64,000 nt of DNA from assembly GCA_002633005.1 (NCBI GenBank), contig NMRA01000294.1, positions 364,058 through 428,057 on the forward strand, in the 5' to 3' direction. Positions within the stretch are counted from its first letter, which is position 1. The number at the start of each line of letters is the position of its first letter. The notes under the pieces were generated by a model. That model did no database searches, was not told the DNA's origin, and saw nothing but the letters and a program-made list of their open reading frames with translations. This DNA comes from Phoronis australis (taxonomy: Eukaryota > Phoronida > Phoronidae). The position numbers and the translations under genes are program-made. Of the stretch, positions 11,429-23,300 are shown piece after piece.

Positions 11429-13325
11429 GCAGATCCTGTAAATAGAAGGGGAAAATCCTGGAAACTGAACAAGTAAAAGGTCCTAGCAAAAATTCTCTCT
11501 ACCCCTCCTCATAGGTGGGAACCGATTGGTTGGAGCTAAGGTTTTGACTTTCCATTGCGTAGACTAGTATTCACTGTACATCTGGTGTAAGTGGGACTGT
11601 AGGTTGGAACAACTTGAATTTGGTTGCTGTAGTGTCTCCGTGATTAATTCTAATACTTAAACCTGTGATAAGTTATAAATGATAATTTGCTACTAGCTTC
11701 TACCTTGGCTTTCCACACAGTCCGTTATTAGAGGTGAAGGCTCAGTCTGTTATTAGGGGTCAAGGTTCATACTTGTGTATTTCAGACAAATGAGCACAGT
11801 TATGTTGTTATGCAGCAGGCATGATGTCTGGCCACCTGCAATTTTGTTAAATACAGAATATTGCTGCAGTGAAGTGAATGATACTGGTGTATTTATCTTG
11901 CATCTCGATTAATGTTTCAGTCATATTTGTCTTATTGTTGGTGATTTTCTGGCTTTTAATTTTTCATCTGTGTTGCATTGCTTCTATATGTTTAAAGCAC
12001 CTTTATAGTTTTGTATTAAAGATACAAATATATCTTGAGAATATATTACTCCTGCATGGATTGTACCAAGTATTTTTTCAGAGTGCACGTTTCCTATTCA
12101 AATCTTTGCACTAGCCAAAAAGCTCTTAAATAAGCTTGCATAGACCGGAACTTTTTAGGCTGTGTGGTTTTGTCTGAGGATGACTATTCAAAATTTCCAG
12201 AAACAAAATGCAGGTAAAGTGGTGATGTAACTACCGGGTATGTGTAAGGGAACTTGTCAGTGCCACCTGTTGTGACATCAGTGATATGTGTTCAGTTGCG
12301 TGGTTACTTAGTACTGTAAACTATAATTCACTGGTGTCCTGATCAAAGCTGGAAATTCGGCCTGTGCAATTTCAAGTGTTGGAATGTGATTGTAAATGTA
12401 CTACTATTGTTAAGTTGGTTTAATGTTTATTGTGTAGTGTTTCTACACAGCTCTTGTTCAATTGGTCTTTTGTACATATAAAATATTTAAGTAAATGATC
12501 AATTGTTGACCTGTGTAAAGCTGCCTTGCAGTCTGGAGGGCCCTGAACCCTGTGTCCTGCACTGAATGCAGGTCTTTTTAATATGTTAATGTTAGGGGAA
12601 TATCAGATGTTCCATATGGTCCGCAGCTAGAATTCTTAATACACTGATATGACAAAACCTGTGTTGATTGACATAAGAACAGGAGTGAATTGCATCATTG
12701 GAGTTGAGAAAAACATTTATCAAATGATGTGTGAACTATTGGAGATACTTGAAATATGGTATGTGTTAGTTGTTCACTTTTTTGACTATTCAATCTAAAA
12801 TTTTGCAGGCTAGACTTTTGATACATCAGTCCATGAATTTTTGTTTTCATTAACTGCAACTATTTGCCTGTTGGTGCAATTTTGCAAGTCTGGTGCTGTG
12901 TATTTGCACTTCACAATATTTTGTTCATGAGACCATTCTGAGGTAATGCAGTCTGCATATTTGCAAAGGTTGGATGTTTCATGTGTGTGCTAATCAGTAC
13001 TGCATATCCACTCTACTCCATTGGTGCATCTTAGAATTCACAAGTCAATTTTTTCATTAATATGGCGTGTGGCAACATTGTAGTTTAGGGGATCGACATT
13101 CCTTGTGCTATTTTTGGAGTTTCTTACAAGGGTAATTATAGCTTAACCTGACTGGATGTTGGAGAAGTTTGGTGCATTTGTACATACACTCTTGTTTCAA
13201 TGTCATAGTTATGTATATAGTTTTTGTGGAGTCTCAAAATCAGTGGCACAGGTTAAAGTAATGGACATACCAGTTGCCAACAGAATGATTGGTCTTGTAG
13301 CTTAAATAAATTATTTTGAAGCTCT
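11429..13325 (+). other. Probable TM9SF3 3' UTR
   Basis: AT-rich, repeat-poor sequence follows the TM9SF3 stop with no long ORF. The best poly(A) signal is AATAAA at 13305-13310. The absence of transposon fragments contrasts with the sequence on both sides, which fits transcribed 3' UTR. The end point is an estimate; transcript data would settle it. Confidence 0.5.
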
Positions 13326-13660
13326 GACACTGTCCTTATATTATACCTGATGTAAACACACTTACGGTCTAAGACATCAACTTGTACGACCATTTGTCAG
13401 CATAAAACAGTACTTGGCTTGTTCTTTGCTCAGCTAAGAAATGATTTCTGAATCTGATCTTTGGAAGAACTGTCTGTTGTTACTTGAGACCATGTTCAGG
13501 GAATATGACTCCCCCTTGCTGTGCCAAGTCTGTTGGCCTTTCAGGCTTTTCTACTTCCGCCCAGAAATTTTGCGGATTTGACGGTGAGAAAGACTGCTTA
13601 TAACTTGATGTATTGAGTAATGGTCTATTTTGCATGATCTCTGTGAAAGATGATGAAACG

Positions 13661-13857
13661 CAGAGGCAGATCTATGGGGGGGGGGGCGGGGTAGGATCAA
13701 AAATTAAAATTAAAGAAAACGTCCCCAGGAAACGAAATCAGCTTAAAGAGAAAAAAAATCTTACATGGGAGGGGAAACCCCCTCTCGGCTCTACGCACCT
13801 CGGATTTGCTCGAATCCTAACCCCCCCCCCGTTAATGAAAACATAGATCTGCCACTG
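13661..13857. mobile_element. MITE with CAGAGGCAGATCTATG termini
   Basis: The left end CAGAGGCAGATCTATG and right end CATAGATCTGCCACTG are inverted repeats with one mismatch. G- and C-runs lie just inside each end. The flanks AAACG and AAATG could be a 5-bp target duplication with one change. There is no coding capacity. It resembles the CAGTGGCGGAT elements at 16687 and 54637 and is probably in the same hAT-like group. Confidence 0.75.
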
Positions 13858-14226
13858 AAATGAAAATGTCTTCGAAGGAATTTCTGGACGAAAGGGCGTT
13901 TTTACCTAATTTCCCCGGAACACAACCCAGCATAAAGCAAACGAGACCATACATGCGAAAGGGATGCAGTTCAACGCGATAAAGAAGGGACAAATACGCC
14001 TATGAAGACAGTTGTTTTTACCCCCTGAACATCTTCCAAAGTCACAGAAGCATGAAAGCCGTGTTTTTGTTTCAAAGTTTATTGGTTGTGGTTCATTGAC
14101 GTCTGATTGATCTGTAAGCCGCAGGTCGTCTTGGAGAACCAATCGCATGTCTTGTTCATTGCTGGACACTCGGAATAAACTAAGTACTTTCATACAGTCA
14201 AGTGCATGGTTCACAGAGATTATTCG

Positions 14227-15045
14227 TCTACCGCATTCGCCCTAATAACCGCAAAGGGCGCTTAGAGAAAAAAATTCGTTTCATAGGGGGCGCTTATTGT
14301 AACCCAAGGCGGTTGAAACCCGGCGTGCGTTCAGTAGACGCTAGGACTTACGCTAGGACCTGGCTAAAACGTAGTCAAAGTCACGTGCTCTCATTTAAAA
14401 TGCACGGCAATATCTCTCGTAATCTCGCGAAATCTTGCTTTTAAGCGAGGTCCTAGCGTTACTGAACGGGAGGCTGGTCTCCAAAACAGGAGCAAGCTAT
14501 GATTCATCATATTTACGCTCTTTGACGTATCTGTAACCTATGACAGACTTTACAAAATTGTAGTGCATTGCTATCAAACTTTGCTGTTAAAATATAATTT
14601 TATAGAAATTTGTGCTGACATCCCAGGGCGAAAACCCACCGACTAACTCCCTCGCAATCGCGCCGATATAGCTACTTGATTGCTTGAATAATAATACGGT
14701 TTCGACTCGAGCAAATTACCTGAAATCCTTAAGTTTTCCAAATAGCGTCCCTAAGATTTTTAAGTTCCTGTGGAGTCGGGATTAACGGCAGGTTAAGTAC
14801 AAATCTGTGATCGGCAAGACGAGAAAAATCTCTAGACGAACACACATTCCTCGCAGGCTCAGCAAAACTTCTGTGTTCGTTTTGAGGCACGGCAGAAGTT
14901 TGAAGTGCATAGTCACGGCTGAATACCGACTATAGCGGCGAGGCTCGTAGTCTACAAATTCTGCGCACAATGATTTTTTCAGGACTGTCGGATTTTCTTG
15001 ATGAATTGAAGACTTTACTGTAGAATTTTAAGACTGTAGGTAAGG
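14227..15045. mobile_element. Right-truncated copy of the TACCGTATTCGCC transposon, carrying a nested MITE
   Basis: The left end TACCGCATTCGCCCTAATAA matches the terminus of the complete element at 56296-57695. Homology continues through AACCCAAGGCGGT, TTTACGCTCTTTG, CATCCCAGGGCGAAAAC and GTTTCGACTCGAGCAAATTA to about GACTGTAGGTA near 15045. The matching right terminus is absent. A smaller element is inserted at about 14323-14474. Confidence 0.8.
14323..14474. mobile_element. MITE nested in the truncated transposon
   Basis: It is bounded by CGTTCAGTAGACGCTAGGAC at 14328 and the inverted partner GTCCTAGCGTTACTGAACG ending at 14468. In the related element near 56380-56395 the sequence runs uninterrupted from GAAACCCGG to TCTCCGAAAC, which supplies the empty site. 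Relatives lie in reverse orientation at about 32937-33090 and in its allelic copy at about 33838-33992. Confidence 0.8.
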
Positions 15046-15367
15046 CATTTTGAGGGCTCGACGCTATTAAAATCGCCAGGTCGCATTTTTAGACCTAGCC
15101 AAAATCCCAGGTCGTATTTTCAAAATTCAGCTCGCATTCATACGTGCCAGGTTGCAAAATTTTCCCGACATTTTTACGCACCAAAATTATTTTTAGATTG
15201 TCGAGAAAATGTTTAGATTATGCTCTTATTTGCAGCGTTAAATACTTACAAATTTCAGATCACAAAATGGAGTTCGTTCATGCAGATACGGCGTTACTGT
15301 TCTTCACGACTGCCATTGAAAGGCGATCTAGAGCGCAAGGCAAGTTGCCGACGTGAAAGTTGATCAA

Positions 15368-16682
15368 TGTCAAATTCGGAACTCGGCGTAATCGTAACGG
15401 AACTATGGCTAAGTTTAGGCTCTCCCGCGATATCTCAGACGACCGGCAGTGGCGCAGGGCACTACGACTCCGTTTCGGTCGTCTGCTCCACTGTGCAATG
15501 AAGAAAATTACTTCATTTTTTAAAGAAACTGGAATCTGAATGATGGTGAAAAAACAGAAGCTGCTGGTAAGATGTCAATTTTAATCGAAGCTTTAGTGAA
15601 TCACTCAGAAACTCATACATGTAATTCTCTCTTTGTCAAACTTTAACTTAAGACGATTTCCAAAGCAATCACGTCACTATTGCCAACACAAAAAACGGAT
15701 TGGTGTTTTGGGCAATTGAAGACTATTTTAAATACAATAAATTTGTTACAAACTAATTGCACAAAATTTAGAGCATGTAATAAGCATTACAATAAGAAGG
15801 AGTTTTCGAGCGCAAACGATGTGGACCATAGATAAGTAGGTTTCTTAGTCTGTGAGTTAAATCGTGGTGGGCAGTGGTAAAGTACGCGCGCTTTGTTAGG
15901 AAGGTCGTGAGTTCGAGTCCGTGATACTCGCAGGTTTTCCTGGTTGATACTTTCTTCGTTTTTTTGCCTTTTTTCTTGGATAATACTTCGGGAATGAAGG
16001 AAAATGCTTGATTTTTACAGGAAAAACAGAAAAAATTCGTGGGCGGCAAACCCCCCTCCCGATCTCTCGCCATTCGGTGCTACAATTGCTTGGAGCAAAT
16101 GTTTACAAACAAAATGTTGCCCCCCCCTTGTGATATCCTAGATCCGCCACTGTGGCGTTTTGAGCGCGTGTGCTTTACCACCACGAATTTCGCTCGTAAT
16201 TTTATACTAAGAGACCTACTTGCTTATGCCGTGCAGCGTTTTCGCGTGAAACCTGCTCCTGTTTATAATGTTTATTACACTTTTTATATTTTGTGCAATC
16301 AGTTCGTAACAAATTTGTTGTATTTAAAATAGTCTTCAATTGCCCAAAAGACCAAATCCGTTATTTTGTGTTGGCATTAATGACGCGATTGCTTTGAAAA
16401 TCGTCTTAAGGTTTTACAAAGAGAAAATTATGAATTTCTGAGTGATTCACTAAGGCTTCGATTAAAATTCACATCTTACCAGCGGCTTCTGTTTTTTCAT
16501 CGTCAATCAGATTCCATTTTCTTTAAAACATATGAAGTAATTTTCTTCATTGCACAGTGAAGCAGACGATGGAAACGGAGTCGTAGTGCGCAGCGCCACT
16601 GCCGGTCGCCTGGGATATCGCGGGAGAGCCTATACTTAGCCATAGTGTTCCGTTACGATTGAGCTGTGTTCCGAATTTGACA
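15368..16682. repeat. Large inverted-repeat block with tRNA-like segments in the arms
   Basis: The left arm (15368 to about 15895) and right arm (about 16153 to 16682) are reverse complements over about 500 bp at roughly 85-90% by eye. Examples are ATCGTAACGGAACTATGG against CCATAGTGTTCCGTTACGAT, and the AGTGGCGCAGxGCACTACGA stretch. Each arm carries a Pol III-like box A near GTGGTGGGCAGTGGTAAAG; the left arm also has box B GAGTTCGAGTCC (about 15908-15919). The centre ends in ATCCGCCACTG at 16152. No protein is encoded. Confidence 0.75.
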
Positions 16683-16686
16683 CTTG

Positions 16687-16844
16687 CAGTGGCGGATTTA
16701 GAGGGGGGCCAAGGGGGCCATGCCCCCCTTAAAATTCTCCCAGATTACATTTGGCAGTTTGGGGGTGCGAATGTCTGACGGGAAAATTCTGGCTAGTAAT
16801 GCTCTGTCCTGGCCCCCTAACTCAAAATCCTGGATCCGCCCCTG
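16687..16844. mobile_element. hAT-like MITE with 5-bp target duplication
   Basis: The left end CAGTGGCGGATTTAG and right end ATCCGCCCCTG are inverted repeats. They are flanked by ACTTG at 16682-16686 and 16845-16849. It is 158 bp with internal GGGGCC/GGCCCC-rich subterminal arms and no ORF. A relative in the opposite orientation is at 54637-54780, also with a 5-bp duplication. Confidence 0.85.
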
Positions 16845-16946
16845 ACTTGAAAAATTGGATTTGAGCCCTCCCCCCACCAAACACACTAATACTGCACACA
16901 TTTCGATATTGTATCCGCCGTATAATGTTAATTACCGGGGTTAATT

Positions 16947-17549
16947 CAGTGGCGGATCTAGGATATCACAAGTTGGGGCCCAACATTTTGTCCGGCTGGA
17001 AGCATTTGCGCAAAACTGAACCACGATTGTAGCTGCGCATAGCACCGAATGGGGGGAGGTCGGGAGGGGGGTTTGCCCCCCTCACCCCCGCCCAGGAAAT
17101 TTTTCTGTTTTTAACTCTAAAAATCAAGCATTTTCCTTGATTCCTGAAGTATTATCCAAGAAAAAACAGGCAAAAAAAACAGAGAACGTGTCATACAGGA
17201 AAAAAATGCATGTATCAAAGACTCGAACTCACGACCTGGCGTTTAGAGTGCACGCACGTTACCACTACACCACCACGATTTAGCTGCAACTAATACTAAA
17301 AGACTTACTTGTTTACGGGCCACAGCGTTTGCGCGTGCAGCGCAGCCACGCAGGACTTAGCGTTCCAATTTGGAGTGCTCGTCTGCACGTTAGGTACTAA
17401 CCTCTCGGGAGAAACACGCATGGAAGAACTGAGACTAAAATTAATGCATTTACCGACTGTTTTTTTGAGACCACTCAAAAACTTGTAGATTTTACTAATG
17501 CACTTTTTTGTTCATTTTCAGAAGATATTTTCGAAATTAAATTTTCTTC
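16947..17549. mobile_element. CAGTGGCGGATCTAGG-ended element with SINE-like segment, running into the gap
   Basis: It starts CAGTGGCGGATCTAGGATAT and is the reverse complement of the interior of the inverted-repeat block (about 15800-16152). On the - strand it contains a tRNA-like region with box B GAGTTCGAGTC near 17215-17230 and box A GTGGTGTAGTGGTAACGT. The far end is hidden by the N run. Confidence 0.65.
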
Positions 17550-17979
17550 NNNNNNNNNNNNNNNNNNNNNNNNNNNNNNNNNNNNNNNNNNNNNNNNNNN
17601 NNNNNNNNNNNNNNNNNNNNNNNNNNNNNNNNNNNNNNNNNNNNNNNNNNNNNNNNNNNNNNNNNNNNNNNNNNNNNNNNNNNNNNNNNNNNNNNNNNNN
17701 NNNNNNNNNNNNNNNNNNNNNNNNNNNNNNNNNNNNNNNNNNNNNNNNNNNNNNNNNNNNNNNNNNNNNNNNNNNNNNNNNNNNNNNNNNNNNNNNNNNN
17801 NNNNNNNNNNNNNNNNNNNNNNNNNNNNNNNNNNNNNNNNNNNNNNNNNNNNNNNNNNNNNNNNNNNNNNNNNNNNNNNNNNNNNNNNNNNNNNNNNNNN
17901 NNNNNNNNNNNNNNNNNNNNNNNNNNNNNNNNNNNNNNNNNNNNNNNNNNNNNNNNNNNNNNNNNNNNNNNNNNNNNNN
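17550..17979. other. Assembly gap (430 N)
   Basis: A run of 430 undetermined bases. Any ORF spanning it is meaningless. Confidence 0.99.
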
Positions 17980-18264
17980 CCCCCCAAACACTAAAACTGC
18001 ACACATTTAAATCTTTTTTCATCCGTATAATTTTAATTACCGGGGTTAATTAATAAACTCACCATTTCCCTACGCTCTTACTGTTTTATTTTTTGCGGCA
18101 GCCAAGGGGGGGGCCTGGTCCCCCCCTAAATCCGCCTGTGTGACAACAAGCACTGAGGCCAATTATCTTTCAGGCTTCAAAGCTTAAGCAAGGTATAGAC
18201 CCAAGCCTAAACCTGGCAGATGTTGTCTTAACTTCTGTTCAGTGTAGTTGTTCGAGTTTGGTCA

Positions 18265-18662
18265 TGAAAAAAGTAATCATGATCAGCATTCGACAAGGAA
18301 TTCAGAAATGCTATTGGTTTATGTTCAAATTTGTTATAACTTAACTTTCATTTTTAGCAGCACAACCCCTGCAGTCAGCCCGGCGCTACCTGCTGGGAGA
18401 TTACAATTATCGAACAAAAGAGAGCCGGCTCTCCATTAACCATGAATGCCAGAATGGAGTTAATCAGTCGTGTAAGATATTGGCTACAGGGGTTATCTTA
18501 CCTACTTTAATTGTCTTTGGACTTTAGCGGAATTAAACAAGTGGGAGCAACGGGAAAACACTGAAGCCGGCCGTAATGTGAATGAAAGTTAAAATAACAT
18601 ATTTGAGCATAAAACGATAGCATTTCTGAAATCCTTGTTAAATGCTGATCATGTTTAGTTTT
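18265..18662. repeat. Foldback element with about 90-bp arms
   Basis: The left arm (about 18268-18355), containing ATGATCAGCATTCGACAAGG and AATTCAGAAATGCTAT, is inverted at about 18583-18660 (ATAGCATTTCTGAAAT, CCTTGTTAAATGCTGATCAT). The arms are diverged by a few changes. No coding sequence. Confidence 0.7.
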
Positions 18663-18674
18663 TGAATCGCCAAA

Positions 18675-18925
18675 ATCGCCAACTACCGCGAATCGAAGTT
18701 ACGACAATCTATTCTTTCCGAACGTAAGCTATGCTATACCAATTTGCTCTGGGTGTGTTCACACGTACAATGTAGTCTCAGTGTAATAAGCCTGGGCCTA
18801 CCTGTTGTCATAACAGACAAAAGACTGTGCTTGGCAGTTAACAAAGAAGCTAGATGTTATCACACGCTCACAACCCTCTACGTCTGGTAAAGTCACCGTG
18901 AACGGGAAAGCGCCGTCATGTTGCC
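18675..18925. repeat. Dispersed repeat, second copy at about 47400-47645
   Basis: It shares long stretches with 47400-47645 in the same orientation, for example AAAAGACTGTGCTTGGCAGT, AGCTAGATGTTATCACA and AACCCTCTACGTCTGG, then AAAGTCACCGTGAACGGGA. Both copies are noncoding. The second lies in the last large ACSM intron, directly beside a coding exon. Confidence 0.8.
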
Positions 18926-19500
18926 TTAAAGAATATTCAGAGTCTAAAAATGTCACTCACGTACAGCAGCGCAAAGTTCCGACTTCTAAAAAAGTCGGCA
19001 ACTTTGGATTGTCTCCCGTGTATAAACATGAAATATGACGTCACTGATTCGTCATGATCAGGGGATCGCCATATTTTTGTTTTTATGAGGTTTGGCCGAA
19101 GGCAACGACTAGCTCGTGTTTGCGAGTGTTTTCCTGAAATTCAAAGCTATATTCTGTCGCCATCGATGGACATACGATAGCACCATTTACGCATGAGTTT
19201 TTTTTAGGCTGTTTATATCTGGTCCAAGGCGGAAAAGGTTTGTTTTGTATTAAGATTCCGTCATTGATTCAAGTCAAGTGTCTCAAAGTCAAACTAATAG
19301 GCCTAGGCTATAGTATAGGCCTACCTACATACGGGACGGACCTAACTATCGGACGGGCCTAAATATCGGACGTTTTTATAAAACCTTTCATGAAACATAA
19401 TCTGAGAAATTGGTGACATCAATTTTTGTTCCTCCTGAATGCATGCAGTGTCAGGTACTGTCTTGTAACTGCGATCGACAGTCATTGAGTCAATTCAAAG
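18926..19500. other. Intergenic, no gene recognised
   Basis: Contains a short hairpin (CCGACTTCTAAAAAAGTCGG at about 18979-18998) and otherwise unremarkable sequence. A promoter or noncoding first exon of the downstream TMEM184 gene could lie here or further right, but nothing in the sequence decides it. Confidence 0.4.
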
Positions 19501-20300
19501 TCTTCATACTGAGTCTAGACAGTGACCACAGCCTCTACTGGTTCTGCAGTAGAGACTGTGAAGCTCCTATTAGGCGCTTCATACGCCGGAAGATTTTCGG
19601 CGACTTATGCCTCGCACTCACTAAAACATAAATACTACGTTGTTATAAGTACCTGGAGGGCCGTCGATGTATTTAATTCTTTCCAACTCGAACAAATACT
19701 CCCAATATCAAGCTTTTTCTTCGAGCCAGGCCTTTATGCAGCATACGTCCTGGGCGTCCAAATGGATGCCCTAGCACTAATCTGGACGCCTTGGCAAGGA
19801 CCCCCAATGTATCATTTGGACGCCCACTGTCAATAGGAACCTTTCAAGTTTGGACTCACACATTGTAATGAATACTAGGAAGCCTCGGAAGGCTCATAGT
19901 GGGGCTCTTTTTTCAAAGCAGGAAGAAATATATACAATGCATATACAAAGTATATGCATTGTTGCTATTTTGACACTTGATTGACAGCATTGTAAAAGTC
20001 TTGGTCTACACAGTTTTTTTTTTAGTAAAAATGCTCACCATAGAAGGTTGTTTTATAAACTTAGATGTAAAAACCTTGATCTATGCATTTTTTGTAAAAC
20101 AATCTGTGTGTTTGGGGGTATTGCTGGGGGTGGGGGGTTACGCGTCGGAATCATGGACGCCCTGGAATATTGGGAACCCCATTTTGGACACCCTATTTTC
20201 AAAATCCTGGATAAAGGCCTGCTTCGAGCAGTCCCTCATTCAGTTCCCAAAATCAGTAACTCACCATTTTTAACACTGCGCGCGCCAGGGGATAAGACGT
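19500..20300. repeat. Unclassified repeat, related to about 20650-20980
   Basis: Outside the 495-bp insertion at 19727-20221, this stretch aligns with about 20670-20970. Shared landmarks are TTATGCCTC, AACTCGAACAA, GCAGTCC and TCATTCAGTT-like sequence, and TTTTTAACACTG-like sequence. The second copy lacks the insertion. No domain is recognisable in either. Confidence 0.65.
19727..20221. mobile_element. hAT-like non-autonomous transposon with 8-bp target duplication
   Basis: The left end CAGGCCTTTATGCAG and right end CTGGATAAAGGCCTG are inverted repeats with a mismatch. Perfect 8-bp direct repeats CTTCGAGC flank it at 19719-19726 and 20222-20229, the duplication size typical of hAT elements. 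Internal GGACGCC motifs recur in both orientations. An unoccupied related site is visible at about 20925. No transposase is encoded. Confidence 0.9.
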
Positions 20301-20340
20301 CATACCACCTGGCGCGTGCAATGTTAAAAATGGTGAGTTA
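20257..20340. mobile_element. 84-bp near-perfect hairpin MITE
   Basis: Arms of 33 nt, TAACTCACCATTTTTAACAC and onward to GCGCCAGG, pair with the right arm with only two mismatches around a loop of about 18 nt. The ends fit a TA-flanked ACTCACC... palindrome. No gene context. Confidence 0.8.
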
Positions 20341-23300
20341 ACGTTCTTTAGTCAGTGCAAGGTATAATTCACTGAAAAGCTTCCGGCATGTGTAGCACCT
20401 ATAGGAGCTCTACCATCCTCCTTGCCTGTGGGACACTGGTCACTGTCTATTCATAGAAATCACTCTTATATATAGTTGTACCGAACATTCAGTGTTCATG
20501 TTTCAGGATTTTAAAATCAGAAAGTGCCACCATCGTCTCTACTTAGCAGTAGTGGTGTAGTCAGTAAATCAACTAAGTTAAGTATTGGTTAAGTAGCGGC
20601 GGTGCTTACGTAGAGCCTTCGTACACTAGTAACCAGTTTGTAACTTGAAAATAAGTAATTACAGTCATACGTCAGAAGCTTTTCGACGAATTATGCCTCA
20701 CCCTGATTAAACCATCAAAGTCTTGTTGCTATTAATACCATTTGTGCATAGGGGTTATGAAATGTGTAAAAAGTGCAAAGATACCTCTATTGCCGCAAGT
20801 CGTGGGTTAAAGGATCATGGTCGAGGTGGTTATGGGGTTTTTGAATAACGCCACCTCAGAAGGCCCCCGATATCTTTAATTCGTTTCAACTCGAACAACT
20901 ACTCCTGTATTCAAACTTTTTTTAAGCAGTCCTTCGTTCAGTTGCCTAATTTGGCAAATTACCGTTTTTACACTGAAATGATTTGATACCTGGTCCTGTT
21001 CAATATTTTTGTCCATACTACAACACCCTTCAATTTGACTTAAAGAATGGCGTTTGTAGCATGTGGTCAGGCAGATAACTTTTGTCAATATGTTTCATGG
21101 AGTGTGTTGACAAATAAAGAGGCGTATCAGATAGAAATCTCGTACAGAAGTATGTGTTCTGAGTTGTAAATTAAAGACATTGACAGCTCTAAATGTACTA
21201 ACAATAATCATTGACTTTGATGGTTTAGCCAGTGTGCGGCATAATTTGCAAAAAAGTTCAACTTGTCAATGTCAGTGGGTTTTGCAAAATCTGTAGTTAT
21301 AGTCATTGTGGTTACTCAGGGATATACTCAGGTTTCAAAACTCTGCTGGCCAGCTCGGCGAGTTAGCCAGAAAATTTTTATTTTACTAAATGCTTGTAAC
21401 GATAACAAGAACAATCATTATAATTTATATATGTCTTCAATGTTATTATTTATTAAATAATCTTCGCTAAAATTACACTGTACAATAAGGTGTCAGTTCC
21501 ACGAAATATGTTTTTTTCACTCGCTGTGAGCCCATGGACCTGTCTTCCGCCTTCCCCCATTTTCGTTGTTGCAGACTAGTCCATAAATTCCTTTGTGCAG
21601 GGACCTCTCGCTCTGACCTTTTGTCCAGACATATCGCAAAACGGTTAACATGTACTGACTCACTAGGAGCACACTGCGTCGATGTTTTTTACTGTTGGAG
21701 CATCGAGATGCTGGCCAAAATTAACGGTTACCTTAAATTCATGATAAAACAACACAGGGAAGAGAAAATTTATTAATTTTCATCTTGAGGACCCCCATGG
21801 AAAGCAGTGTGAACTGATGGGGCTACCCTCATTATAATCATTACATTAATAAAGAAAAAATAAATAAATCTTGCAAACGACAGTTTTTAGTGCACTCTAA
21901 AAATTCGCTTGCCGCTTGGGCGACCGGAAAAGGAAATTTCTACTCTCCCAACACCATTTTTACTCACATTGGCATCTGGGCAAGTGACTAAGTATATCGC
22001 TACCTACCCTGTGTGCAACAGTTGGATGCTTCCCAACCCCACGACACATTTGATAATGCGTCTTTACTACAGTCCATGCCAAGGAGAATGTCACCCAATA
22101 AACAACCTATTTTGTATCAATATAGATCGAGTAATTCCACTCGCTAACAACAAATTCAGTTGTTTTACCTGACACCTAACGGTAGACGGAGGTGTTGAAA
22201 TTAACCAATGACATAATCGGTTCAAACGCAGTCTGTTCAGCCTTTCACAACACACTTACTTGTCAACTTATTGCTTGAATTCATCGTTTAACACCAATAA
22301 ATAATCAAAATTCGATGTAAACCCCTTACAAATACATAGAGTTCTTGAACAAACGTTTTGTTTTATTTTTTTGTTGTTACGGATTTATAGGTATTTGAAC
22401 GTACCGTAGTCTACAGAGTTCACCTGTAACGGGCCAATTTACCATGGTCGATCACAGGGATTAAGTTTGGTTATAAATTCGAATCATTTTTCCATGAAAT
22501 ACAGATGGGGAACATAGCTGTGTGTTGTACTTTTAGACTTGCGATTTTATCAGTTCTAAACACACAAAACGCTCGTTACTCCTCGCCAGTGGCTCGGAAC
22601 CCGATCAGGCAAGTCGCGGCCGCCGGAAATGGATGTCAGGAACATATACCAGCGTAAGTTGGAAACTAAACTCCCAGTCACGAAAACACTATAATAGTGA
22701 GCCAAAAAAATAATGTGTACATAATTATTTAGGGGAATTAGCCACGAAACTGAAAATCTACTTGTCGGGGGCCGCGAAGTCGGGTTCCCCTTCACAGAAC
22801 CGTCAGTAACAATGATTTGAATAATGTATTTGTATATATAAATAAAGATTCCCCTAACATGTGACCATAGCATATAAAATAAAGTTATTGTTTCACAACA
22901 GGTTTCTGTTAGCAAACACTGAATTAGCATGCACTCACGCGGTCTCGGTGCCCGGTCAGTTACCTTTGTTGCGTCTAAAGCCAGTAACACGGTGGTTTAT
23001 TCATTGCTGGCTTCTCAAAACATTTGCACTCACGAATACTCCAAAGGCATTACAAATTGTATCTAATGAGACAGACTTTTGTTTCTGCTTTATATAAGCA
23101 TTGGTTAGGGTGAGAATAATTTATTTTGAAAGGGAACGCAGAATAACAAACGTCTACATGGCAACTCGCCCGGCGCCAATCCGGACTTAGTCGAGAGCTC
23201 GTCCGTCGAAGACTTTACTGATCAGATCATTAGGTTTCAAGGGCTATCAGTTCGAACTGGAATACACTGATCAAGAAATACTAGAGAGGTGCCGTGAACA

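Noticed and set aside
17475-18022. Four ORFs of 161-170 codons across the N run
   Set aside because: They consist almost wholly of undetermined bases.
22556-22990. 144-codon ORF on the - strand
   Set aside because: No domain, no splice or start context, and composition typical of chance ORFs.
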